From contig JAGOWF010000070.1 in the NCBI GenBank assembly GCA_018060305.1, forward strand, positions 4,336-11,432: a DNA stretch of 7,097 nt, given 5' to 3'. Positions 1 to 6,714 of the stretch are shown here, one piece after another. A program made the translations under genes and the position numbers. The stretch comes from Pyrinomonadaceae bacterium (GTDB lineage Bacteria; Acidobacteriota; Blastocatellia; Pyrinomonadales; Pyrinomonadaceae). A model generated the notes under the pieces. That model saw only the letters and a list, made by a program, of their open reading frames with translations. It did no database searches and was not told the DNA's origin. Every line of letters starts with the position of its first letter. The first letter of the stretch is position 1.

Positions 1-761
1 GAATACTCTGTATGAAATCCCGCAACAAGTTCCGTCTCAGCCTCCGGCAAGTCAAACGGCACGCGGTTAGTCTCGGCAAAGGCCGCGATCAAAAACACCA
101 CAAAACCAATGAACTGCGGAATGATGAACCATCGAAACGGCGACTGTATCTGGGCAAAGATGATGCCGTTCAGATCGAGTGTGCCGGCCAACATTACCGC
201 ACCTATGATCGATGCACCCATCGCAAGCTCGTATGAGATCATCTGCGCCGATGACCGCAGCCCGCCCATCAGCGAATATTTGCTGTTCGACGACCAGCCC
301 GCGAGCATAATGCCGTAAACACCGACCGACGTGATCCCGAGAACAAACAGCACGCCGACATCGATCCTCGCTATCGTGAGCGGTAGCATCTTAATGCCAT
401 CGCCGAGGCCGTAGGGCAGGAAGCTCCAATCGATCGTCGTGATCGCCGGGCCAAACGGATACACGACTATCGGCATCAACGCACAGGTCAAGGCGACCAG
501 CGGAGCGAGAAAATAAACGAACTTCGTCGATTTATCCGGGACAAGATCTTCCTTAAAAATGAACTTGAGCAGGTCGGCAAATGGCTGCAGCAATCCCCAC
601 GGGCCCACTCGATTGGGGCCGATGCGGCCCTGCATCCAGCCGAGGATCTTTCGCTCGCCGAGCACCGTGTAGGCAACGATCATCAGCACGATCTGAAAGC
701 CGATGAGAACACCTGCGCCGATCACGGCATACGGGAATACGGTTTTTACGACCTCTTCCAT
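1..761 (-). CDS. nuoH: NADH-quinone oxidoreductase subunit H (NuoH), 3' end cut by window edge
   Basis: NuoH (ND1 family) is a polytopic inner-membrane subunit of complex I that helps form the quinone-binding cavity under the peripheral arm. The frame opens at an ATG (complement of 759-761) and stays open to base 1, giving 253 complete residues of a protein normally about 320-420 long. Family hallmarks are visible: the first cytoplasmic loop with GERKILGWMQGRIGPNRVGP (35-54) and the LLQPFADLLKF stretch; GWSSNSKYSLMGGLRSSAQM (155-174) followed by ISYELAMG; and AETNRVPFDLPEAETELVAG (229-248) with its conserved acidic residues. Hydrophobic segments lie near residues 10-33, 82-103, 132-155, 176-194 and 211-229, so at least five membrane helices are present. 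The start lies 5 bases after the nuoG stop with no clear Shine-Dalgarno, so translation is probably coupled to nuoG. The C-terminal helices lie outside the window. Identification is from sequence motifs and is secure. Confidence 0.97.
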   Translation of the reverse strand, partial: MEEVVKTVFPYAVIGAGVLIGFQIVLMIVAYTVLGERKILGWMQGRIGPNRVGPWGLLQPFADLLKFIFKEDLVPDKSTKFVYFLAPLVALTCALMPIVVYPFGPAITTIDWSFLPYGLGDGIKMLPLTIARIDVGVLFVLGITSVGVYGIMLAGWSSNSKYSLMGGLRSSAQMISYELAMGASIIGAVMLAGTLDLNGIIFAQIQSPFRWFIIPQFIGFVVFLIAAFAETNRVPFDLPEAETELVAGFHTEY

Positions 762-766
762 AACAA

Positions 767-3028
767 CTATCTACCGATACGATTCGATCGATCCGAGGCG
801 CCGACGGCAAGGGAATCCTCACGCGGCGTTCCGTCCCGGTTGAACTGCGCGAGCGGCGAAACGAGCAGATTGTCCGGTTTCGGATTACCGTTCGCCAGCA
901 GGTGAAACTGCGGCGTCTTGCTCGTCATCGTCGTCAGGCGATGCAGCTTGTGCCCGATCCGCGGGGCAGCCGTTATCCGATGGCTCGGTGTAATGGCATC
1001 GAGCTCGGCACGTAATGCATCGACATTCGCAGCGATATTCGCAGTCTCGGCCAATGCATATTTTGCCTGGACGGGCCGCGACTCGTCCCTCAGGGCCGGA
1101 TAACGCAGCCCTTCGTAAGCCGGAACGGCATCTGCGATACTGCGGAAAATGGCCGATGCAGAAAACTCCTCGACAATGTCGCTGCCCATCTCGCGACCGA
1201 TCAGCGCCGTGATCATCCAGTCAGGTTTCGACTGATGCAGCGGCTCGATGGCCTTGCGCACGCGCTGAACATTGCCCGCATTATTGGTAAACGTTCCGTC
1301 TGCCTCAGCGAAACTTGCCGCCGGGAAAACTACATCGGCGTGCTCGGCCGTCTCGGTCAGGAATAATTCCTGAACGACAACGAACTGTTCGCCCGTTAAC
1401 GCCGGCGGTTCTGACAAGCTGCCGCCGATCAACAGAGCCTTTGAATCCTTGATCACATCATTGAGCGGCCTTCGTCGCGGCATCATGTCATGCGCGCCGA
1501 CAGAGTTGTTATGCCGCGCCAGCGGATGGAGCAGCACGCGGCGGCCCTCACCGCCGAGATTCGCGGCACTCGCGGCGATGATCGTCTGTGCGTTTGCCGA
1601 CAGATCGCCCCCAAACATGACGATCAGGTCGCCTTGCGTCTCGGCAATAACCTTACGAACGGCGTCGATCTCGGCCGTCTGCACGCCCATTTTCTCGGCC
1701 GCAGATAAGTCGAGTTTTGAATCGGCCGCGCACAGGGCAAATGCACCTGCCGTTCCGGGATTGACATGGACAAACATCGCGCGAGTCTGCCGCACGAGAT
1801 TGATAGGCGTATCGTTAATGCAAATAAATTTTGCACCGCCGTTTTGCACTGCCTGGCGTATCTGCTTTGCCGTAAACGTCTGCTCTTCCTCAGGCTCACC
1901 GCCGATCAGCAGGATCGTCGCGGCGTTGCGGATCTCTTTATGTGTGCAGAGCGGAACGCTCAGGTTTTCAAAAATGGGCGAGACATCCTGTGTATCCGAT
2001 ACGGCGAAGTTGAGCGTCCCCGCGGCATCCGCAAACTTCTTCAGCGTAAAGACAGACTCATTCGTCAGCCTCGGGCCGGCGATTACGCCGACGTCCTTGC
2101 CCGCTTTCTTAATGCCGTCCGCAGCAAATTTGACCGCCTCGTCCCACGTCGCCGGTATCAGCTTGCCGCCCTTTGAATATCTGACAAGCGGCGTCTTGAT
2201 GCGGTCGGGATGGTCGATGAATTCGTGGCCGAATCTGGCCTTGACATCGAGAAACTCGCCGTTCAGGCCATTGACGTAGCGGTCACGGGCAACAACGCGA
2301 TGCACCTTGCCGCCCCGCGAGCCGATCGAGATCTGCATACCGTCAGAACCGTAAACGTCAGTTGAGATCGTCTGGTCGAGCTCCCACGGCCGTGTTTCGT
2401 GCCGATAAACAGCATCGAGGATCGTGCCGGTCGGGCATACCTCGACACAGTTGCCGCACTGAGAGCAATTGAGCCAGCCGCCATACATGCCGATCACTGT
2501 GACGACGCCGCGATTTCCGGCCTCGATGGCGTCCTCGCCCATCCACTCATGGCAGACCCGCGTGCAGCGTTTGCAAAGGATGCACCGCTGCGGATCGTTG
2601 GCGATGACGGGCGACCAATATTTTTCGGGCTGAACGTTTTTCTGTTCAGTGAAACGCTCTTCGACGTCTCCCCAGTCAAAGATCACTTCCTGCAGCTCAC
2701 ACTCGCCGCCGCGATCGCATTCAGGGCAGTCCAGCGGGTGGTTAGCAAGCAGAAACTCGCCCATCGAACGCTGCGCCTTTTCGACCTCTTCGCTGTTGGT
2801 CGTTACGACCATGCCATCGGTGCAGTTGATGACGCATGACGGCTGCAGCTTTGGCATCTTATCGATGCGCACCAGGCACATGCGGCACGACGCCTGAAGT
2901 TCGAGGTCCTTGTAATAGCAGAATGACGGAATGCCGAAGCCATTCTCACGGCACACATCGATCAGCCGAGCGCCCTTGTCGGCCTCAAATTCCTGTTCGT
3001 TAATAGTTAGCTTTATCTTCTCTGACAT
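767..3028 (-). CDS. nuoG: NADH-quinone oxidoreductase subunit G (NuoG), with an eight-cysteine ferredoxin-type domain
   Basis: NuoG is the large Fe-S subunit of the complex I peripheral arm and relays electrons from NuoF towards the quinone. With the ATG at 3028-3026 it is 753 residues (E. coli about 908, Thermus Nqo3 about 783). Order of domains: an N-terminal 2Fe-2S ferredoxin with the N1b ligands C37, C48, C51 and C65; the N5 site HPLDCPECDRGGEC (H97, C101, C104, C110); a ferredoxin-like domain with CxxCxxCxxxC at 149, 152, 155, 159 and again at 188, 191, 194, 198; then a degenerate molybdopterin-oxidoreductase domain from about 220 to 650, including VQELFLTETAEHADVVFPAA near 552. C149, C152, C155 and C198 correspond to cluster N4; the other four would bind a further cluster. 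The CxxCxxxC for cluster N7 is absent, as in mitochondria. An in-frame TTG one codon earlier (3031) is possible, but the ATG matches the MSEKIKLTIN start and shares one base with the preceding stop (TGATG). The last 60 or so residues match nothing I recognise. Confidence 0.96.
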   Translation of the reverse strand: MSEKIKLTINEQEFEADKGARLIDVCRENGFGIPSFCYYKDLELQASCRMCLVRIDKMPKLQPSCVINCTDGMVVTTNSEEVEKAQRSMGEFLLANHPLDCPECDRGGECELQEVIFDWGDVEERFTEQKNVQPEKYWSPVIANDPQRCILCKRCTRVCHEWMGEDAIEAGNRGVVTVIGMYGGWLNCSQCGNCVEVCPTGTILDAVYRHETRPWELDQTISTDVYGSDGMQISIGSRGGKVHRVVARDRYVNGLNGEFLDVKARFGHEFIDHPDRIKTPLVRYSKGGKLIPATWDEAVKFAADGIKKAGKDVGVIAGPRLTNESVFTLKKFADAAGTLNFAVSDTQDVSPIFENLSVPLCTHKEIRNAATILLIGGEPEEEQTFTAKQIRQAVQNGGAKFICINDTPINLVRQTRAMFVHVNPGTAGAFALCAADSKLDLSAAEKMGVQTAEIDAVRKVIAETQGDLIVMFGGDLSANAQTIIAASAANLGGEGRRVLLHPLARHNNSVGAHDMMPRRRPLNDVIKDSKALLIGGSLSEPPALTGEQFVVVQELFLTETAEHADVVFPAASFAEADGTFTNNAGNVQRVRKAIEPLHQSKPDWMITALIGREMGSDIVEEFSASAIFRSIADAVPAYEGLRYPALRDESRPVQAKYALAETANIAANVDALRAELDAITPSHRITAAPRIGHKLHRLTTMTSKTPQFHLLANGNPKPDNLLVSPLAQFNRDGTPREDSLAVGASDRSNRIGR

Positions 3029-3513
3029 CAAACGTCTCGCGTATATCGCGTCTCTGTCGCCTTTGCCTCCAAGCCGTCCGGCGTAATGTTGTAGGCTGCG
3101 ATCACAATATTGTCGTCATCGATCTGTTCGATCTCGGTCATCCAGCCCCAACGCGGTTCGCCATCGCCGGCAAAGTAATCGCCCTGCACGTTAAAATCGC
3201 CTCCACCGTCGCCCTCGCTAAGCATCATCGCCGTGGACATATGAAAACTGTCGATCCACGCTGACTGCCACTTGTTTGTCGCAAGGTCGAAACCATAGAT
3301 CGCAACACCCTCGAACGGCCGGCCCTCGATGCTTCCCGAATACTCGTGCATAACGAACCTGCCGTCGAGGATCGGGCGTATCGTGCCGGTCATCGGTGAT
3401 TCGTCAGCCAGCACGTCGGGCTCGAACCACGTTTTGGTGCTTCCTGACCAAGTGCCGACGAGTTTCGCAAGTCGCGCATGCGGCCCGTCTGACTGCGACG
3501 CGGAAAATTCCAT
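3028..3513 (-). CDS. DUF1579 family protein
   Basis: A 161-residue protein of the DUF1579 family, for which I know no established function. The family pattern is clear: HARLAKLVGTWSG (12-24), an aromatic and acidic stretch WFEPD (29-33), TGTIRPILDGRFVMHEYSG (42-60), GRPFEGVAIYGFDLATNKW (64-82), SAWIDSFHMSTAMM (84-97) and a closing ETRYTRDV. The GTW motif and alternating beta-strand pattern suggest a small lipocalin-like barrel, but that is inference. There is no signal peptide or membrane segment, so it should be cytoplasmic. The ATG shares one base with the preceding stop (TAATG), and its own stop shares one base with the nuoG start (TGATG), so it is embedded in the coupled nuo message. A GAGG four bases before the ATG may serve as a short-spaced ribosome binding site. 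Nothing in the sequence links it to complex I. Confidence 0.9.
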   Translation of the reverse strand: MEFSASQSDGPHARLAKLVGTWSGSTKTWFEPDVLADESPMTGTIRPILDGRFVMHEYSGSIEGRPFEGVAIYGFDLATNKWQSAWIDSFHMSTAMMLSEGDGGGDFNVQGDYFAGDGEPRWGWMTEIEQIDDDNIVIAAYNITPDGLEAKATETRYTRDV

Positions 3514-3923
3514 TACGCCTCAGCAGCCTCGGCTTCTGCCTCGGCCTTTGGCTCCTCGGCAACATCCGCAGCTTCACCGGCCGGCGGATCTTCCGGAGCG
3601 GCATCGGTCGCTGCATTTGCGGATCCATCCGCTGCCTCAATCGCCGGTTCGCTCGCTTCTGCCGGTGCATCCGCAACGACTTCGACCGGTTCGACCGAGA
3701 TCTCGGCAACCTCAGCCGTCGTCTCAACAACCTCGACAGGAGCCTCAGCAGCCGATGCGGCCGCAGGGATTCGCTTCGCTGTGCGCTTCTTCACCGGTTT
3801 TTCCGCTGGCGCCGGTTTTGGCGCGCTCGCGATGAATGTCGGACGTTTATATTTTGGCCGCGTCTTTCCGTGACTTCCGGCAAAGATCTTGCCGCGGCGT
3901 GTTCTCATATCACCTTTTCCCAT
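3513..3923 (-). CDS. Ribosomal protein bTHX homologue (30S THX) with long acidic Ala/Glu-rich tail
   Basis: The first 27 or so residues, MGKGDMRTRRGKIF followed by AGSHGKTRPKYKRP, match the tiny basic 30S protein THX known from Thermus, which starts MGKGDRRTRRGKI and has a GK-x-RP ending (comparison from memory). THX sits in the head of the small subunit and is usually only about 25-50 residues long. Here the core is followed by a Lys/Arg/Pro linker (to about residue 50) and then some 85 residues rich in Ala, Glu, Pro and Val with several Asp and almost no basic residues. The protein is thus strongly polarised: basic head, acidic and probably disordered tail. I chose the ATG at 3923 because the family begins MGKGD and a GGGGAG lies upstream. 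A GTG at 3944, sharing one base with the hydrolase stop, would add seven residues (GTG-encoded Met, then GRNIYF). No signal peptide. The family match of the core is strong; the role of the tail is unknown. Confidence 0.85.
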   Translation of the reverse strand: MGKGDMRTRRGKIFAGSHGKTRPKYKRPTFIASAPKPAPAEKPVKKRTAKRIPAAASAAEAPVEVVETTAEVAEISVEPVEVVADAPAEASEPAIEAADGSANAATDAAPEDPPAGEAADVAEEPKAEAEAEAAEA

Positions 3924-3936
3924 AAAATAAATATTT

Positions 3937-3942
3937 CTCCCC
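3937..3942 (-). promoter_or_regulatory. Probable Shine-Dalgarno for the bTHX gene
   Basis: The minus strand reads GGGGAG here, 13 bases before the ATG at 3923, through an A/T-only spacer that should be unstructured. The spacing is longer than the usual 5-9 bases. It is the best purine-rich match seen ahead of any start in this window and favours the ATG at 3923 over the GTG at 3944, which the motif directly follows. Confidence 0.45.
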
Positions 3943-3943
3943 A

Positions 3944-5329
3944 CTACATTTGGCTCTTTCCGAGCCTCTCTTCATCATCGTCCAAACCAACAGCCAGCAA
4001 GGCGATGATCCGATCCTGAACCTTTGTGTTCGAGGCGAGCTTGCTATGGCTGTCGCAAATAAGAAACGTATCTTTTACGCCCGTGATCGACTTGCCGTCG
4101 GTCGATGCCTCAAACGACCGGAGCGTTACCGTCCCGTCACCCGGAGCCATCATTACGGACCTCAGTTCCTTCTCCGTCACCTTTTCTCCGTTTGAGCGGG
4201 TAAAACCCTTGGGAGAAAACACTGTCTTCCACTTGTCGCCCTTGCCGTCCTGATAAAGCACGATCGCATCGAGCGCCGTTTTACAGTCAGAGCCGATGGC
4301 ATAAAGCGTTACCGGCCCGGGCTTGTCAGCCGCCGCCTCGAGGGCCCTGTGCAGTGTCTTGGCACGGGCGAGTGCGGCCTCAAAATAGGCCGGTGCTATC
4401 TTGCGTTCAGCCGCACCGAACTGCGACAGAAAATCAGGGTCCGTCATCGGATTCCAACCGTATTTGGACCATACTTTCGTGTCATAGATATCAACAACGA
4501 CCGGCTCCAGCTTCTCATTGAGGACACGTATCGTCCCCGGTGCAGGCAGCAATTGGAAAGCCGATGGGCACGAAAAGATCGTAAATCGCGACGTGTCCTG
4601 AACGAATGGGACATCAAATCGCAGACCAGCGATGGAATATCCGTGCATAAAGCCTTCGAGCGCCGATACCGACCCTTCATTCGGCGTCGCAAGCAGAATG
4701 ATCTTGTCAAAATGCTTTGCGCCCGCCCATGTAGGCGCGGGTTTTCGGTGGCCTGACGGAAGGTCCACATCGCCGTACATTGCCGCATAACGGGCGATCA
4801 GCCCACCCATCGAATGGGCCACGATATCAAATTTCAGCCGCGGTTTCCCGAGCCGGCGTTTCAGATCCTCGACGTCCTCGACCAAACGGCGGGCATTCGT
4901 TACGACATCGAGGCGCCAATCGTATGGAAAAACGTAGAGCGAATCCTCAAAGCCCTGAGCCGACGGTTCGTTCCATTTCTCCTCGCGATAGCCGCCGTTC
5001 ACGGCCATCGCCTTGATAAAGTCGCCATAGAAATCCGCGACCTGAAACGGGCCGACCTTGACCGAACGAATAATGTCGCCGGGTCTCAGATTGTCAGCAC
5101 TTTTCTCAGGCTCTCGGTTCAACGGCAACCGCAGGTCCTCGTTCTTTGATTTGAACGCCCTGATCCAAATACGCTCGTCCGTTTGCTTGTCGATCAGCTC
5201 CGATCCTGTAAGGCCGGGGATAAGAATGACCGGGGCCTTGCCCTGCGCCCACACCGAAAAACACAGCGCGAACAGCACCGCCGCCGTCCGCAACGCAAGG
5301 AGAGCTGAGTTTTTAAGGCGTTGTCCCAC
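3944..5329 (-). CDS. Secreted alpha/beta hydrolase of the LCAT/lipase-acyltransferase family
   Basis: A 461-residue protein resembling the lecithin:cholesterol acyltransferase / PDAT / lysosomal phospholipase family: serine hydrolases acting on acyl esters of lipids. Visible features: an N-terminal signal peptide (RLK, then a hydrophobic stretch 8-26, likely cleavage after VWA at 28); an oxyanion-loop motif VILIPGLTGSEL (34-45); FPYDWR (134-139), typical of LCAT relatives; the nucleophile elbow AHSMGG with Ser173; LLATPNEGS (212-220); a probable catalytic Asp398 in APGDGTV; and His428 in CDSHSKL. A full Ser-Asp-His triad is therefore present, in the expected order. It should act in the periplasm or at the cell surface; no lipobox is seen. 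It starts with GTG sharing one base with the nuoF stop (TAGTG) and has no Shine-Dalgarno, so its translation probably depends on nuoF. Substrate, and whether it is a lipase, phospholipase or acyltransferase, cannot be told from the sequence. Confidence 0.88.
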   Translation of the reverse strand: MGQRLKNSALLALRTAAVLFALCFSVWAQGKAPVILIPGLTGSELIDKQTDERIWIRAFKSKNEDLRLPLNREPEKSADNLRPGDIIRSVKVGPFQVADFYGDFIKAMAVNGGYREEKWNEPSAQGFEDSLYVFPYDWRLDVVTNARRLVEDVEDLKRRLGKPRLKFDIVAHSMGGLIARYAAMYGDVDLPSGHRKPAPTWAGAKHFDKIILLATPNEGSVSALEGFMHGYSIAGLRFDVPFVQDTSRFTIFSCPSAFQLLPAPGTIRVLNEKLEPVVVDIYDTKVWSKYGWNPMTDPDFLSQFGAAERKIAPAYFEAALARAKTLHRALEAAADKPGPVTLYAIGSDCKTALDAIVLYQDGKGDKWKTVFSPKGFTRSNGEKVTEKELRSVMMAPGDGTVTLRSFEASTDGKSITGVKDTFLICDSHSKLASNTKVQDRIIALLAVGLDDDEERLGKSQM

Positions 5330-6645
5330 TATTGAACATTCGGCTTGACGCCGTTTGAACCTACGTTATCAAAGAGCCACTTCTTAAAATCGTCTGGAAA
5401 CTGTTTGATCGCTGACTGTATCGGCCATGCCGCGGCATCGGCAAGCGGGCAAAACGACTTGCCCTCCATGTTGTCGCAGATGTCGAGCAATAGCTGCGCG
5501 TCCTCAGGTTTGCCGCCGCCCCCCGCAATGCGATTAAATATCTTGACGATCCAATCCGTTCCTTCGCGGCACGGCGTACACCAGCCGCAGGATTCATGCT
5601 TGTAAAACTCGCTTAGGTTCTTGGTCGATTCCATAACATCGACCGTCTCGTCCATAACGATCATCCCGCCCGTTCCGAGCATCGAGCCGGCGGCGACGAG
5701 GCCTTCGTAGTCGAGAGTTACGTTCTGGCCCAATATCTGGCCCGCATTCATTATGTAAACGCTTGAGCCGCCGGGAATTACGGCCTTGAGCTTCTTGTCT
5801 TTGCGAAGCATCCCGCCGCAGTCCTTCATGATGAACTTTTCCATGTCGGCGTAGCCCATCGGCAGCTCGTAAACGCCCGGCTTCTTGACATGTCCGCTGA
5901 TCGACCACAGCTTTGTGCCGCCTGATTTTTCCGTGCCGAGGTCCCGCCACTTGATGCCGCCCATCTCGATGATCTGCGGAATGCTGGTGAACGTCTCGAC
6001 GTTATTGACGATCGTCGGCGACTCGTAAAGTCCTTCGATAGCCGGAAACGGAGGCTTCATCCGCGGATGGCCGCGAAAACCCTCAAGACTAGACAGCAAC
6101 GCCGTCTCCTCGCCGCAAATGTATGCTCCCGCACCCGTGTGCGTATGCAGATCGTATGAGAAATTTTTATTTCCCAGAACGCTGTCGCCCAGGATGCCTG
6201 CCTCGCGTGCTTCCTTGATAGCGACATCCATGATGTCGAGCAGGTATCGATACTCGCCGCGTCCGTAGATGTAACCTGTATTCGAGCCTAACGTGTAGCC
6301 CGCGATGATCATGCCCTCGATCAACGCGTGCGGGTCGAATTCCATCAGATAACGATCCTTGAACGAGCCCGGCTCGGATTCATCCGCGTTGCAAACGATG
6401 TATTTTGGCTTTGGCGAGTCACGCGGGACGAATGACCACTTCATCCCAGTCGGAAATCCGGCGCCGCCGCGGCCGCGCAGAGCCGAATCCTTCACCTCCT
6501 GAATGATCGCGTCCGGCGTCATGCCCAACGCCTTTTCGAGCGACGCATAGCCGCCCGTCTCGCGATACACCTTCAGCGTATGACCATCTTTCATGCCGAT
6601 CCGCTTTAATGACAATGGCTCGCAGCCAATCGCTTTGATCTCCAT
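5329..6645 (-). CDS. nuoF: NADH-quinone oxidoreductase subunit F (NuoF), NADH- and FMN-binding
   Basis: NuoF is the 51-kDa-type subunit that binds NADH and FMN and passes electrons into the Fe-S chain of complex I. It is full length (438 residues, the usual size) with no extra fused domain. Motifs: LRGRGGAGFPTGMKW (56-70) and CNADESEPGSFKDR (85-98) for FMN/NADH binding; GAGAYICGEETALLSSLEG (171-189), the glycine-rich nucleotide-binding segment; PPFPAIEGLYESPTIVNNVE (198-217); and the N3 [4Fe-4S] ligands C353, C356 and C359 in ESCGWCTPCREG plus C399 in SFCPLADAA. Cytoplasmic, peripheral arm. The ATG at 6645 is the only sensible start, but no Shine-Dalgarno precedes it: only AAATT separates it from the palindromic repeat that fills the upstream spacer. 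Its stop shares one base with the GTG of the hydrolase gene. Identification is secure. Confidence 0.98.
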   Translation of the reverse strand: MEIKAIGCEPLSLKRIGMKDGHTLKVYRETGGYASLEKALGMTPDAIIQEVKDSALRGRGGAGFPTGMKWSFVPRDSPKPKYIVCNADESEPGSFKDRYLMEFDPHALIEGMIIAGYTLGSNTGYIYGRGEYRYLLDIMDVAIKEAREAGILGDSVLGNKNFSYDLHTHTGAGAYICGEETALLSSLEGFRGHPRMKPPFPAIEGLYESPTIVNNVETFTSIPQIIEMGGIKWRDLGTEKSGGTKLWSISGHVKKPGVYELPMGYADMEKFIMKDCGGMLRKDKKLKAVIPGGSSVYIMNAGQILGQNVTLDYEGLVAAGSMLGTGGMIVMDETVDVMESTKNLSEFYKHESCGWCTPCREGTDWIVKIFNRIAGGGGKPEDAQLLLDICDNMEGKSFCPLADAAAWPIQSAIKQFPDDFKKWLFDNVGSNGVKPNVQ

Positions 6646-6650
6646 AATTT

Positions 6651-6713
6651 GTCGGCCCGCAGGCAGCTTGCCTGCGTTTCTCAGATACGCAGGCTGGCAG
6701 CCTGCGTCCCGAC
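6651..6713. repeat. 63-bp imperfect palindrome made of two REP-like hairpins (REPIN-like)
   Basis: The whole unit is an inverted repeat centred on base 6682: 25 of the 31 positions in the two halves match. Each half also folds by itself. Hairpin 1 has perfect 8-base arms CGCAGGCA (6658-6665) and TGCCTGCG (6669-6676) with loop GCT. Hairpin 2 has perfect 9-base arms ACGCAGGCT (6687-6695) and AGCCTGCGT (6699-6707) with loop GGC. The ends GTCGG and CCGAC are complementary. The element begins one base after the nuoE stop and ends five bases before the nuoF ATG. Two inverted REP-like hairpins joined by a short spacer is the layout of REPINs, which are dispersed in other genomes by a RAYT transposase. 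Whether this one is repeated elsewhere cannot be seen here. There is no T-run after either hairpin, so it is not an intrinsic terminator. Confidence 0.75.
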
Positions 6714-6714
6714 G

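Noticed and set aside
1449..2279. A 276-codon open frame on the plus strand
   Set aside because: It lies wholly antisense to nuoG, whose protein is conserved throughout. Its translation is Ser/Ala/Arg-rich with no recognisable domain, as expected for a shadow frame in G+C-rich coding DNA.
3026..3031. TTG at 3031 as the nuoG start
   Set aside because: The ATG three bases later is the stronger codon, forms the TGATG overlap with the preceding stop, and gives the ordinary NuoG N-terminus.
3329..4019. Overlapping plus-strand frames of 168 and 207 codons opposite the DUF1579 and bTHX genes
   Set aside because: They are Arg/Pro/Gln- or Arg/Phe-rich mirror products of the repetitive Ala/Glu-rich tail and the conserved minus-strand genes; no motif or plausible start signal supports them.
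6658..6707. Two-unit CRISPR-like repeat
   Set aside because: The two units are inverted and self-palindromic, only about 10 bases apart, with no spacer series and no cas genes.
6651..6713. Intrinsic transcription terminator between nuoE and nuoF
   Set aside because: The hairpins are strong but no T-run follows them on the minus strand, and the flanking genes encode partner subunits that should be cotranscribed.
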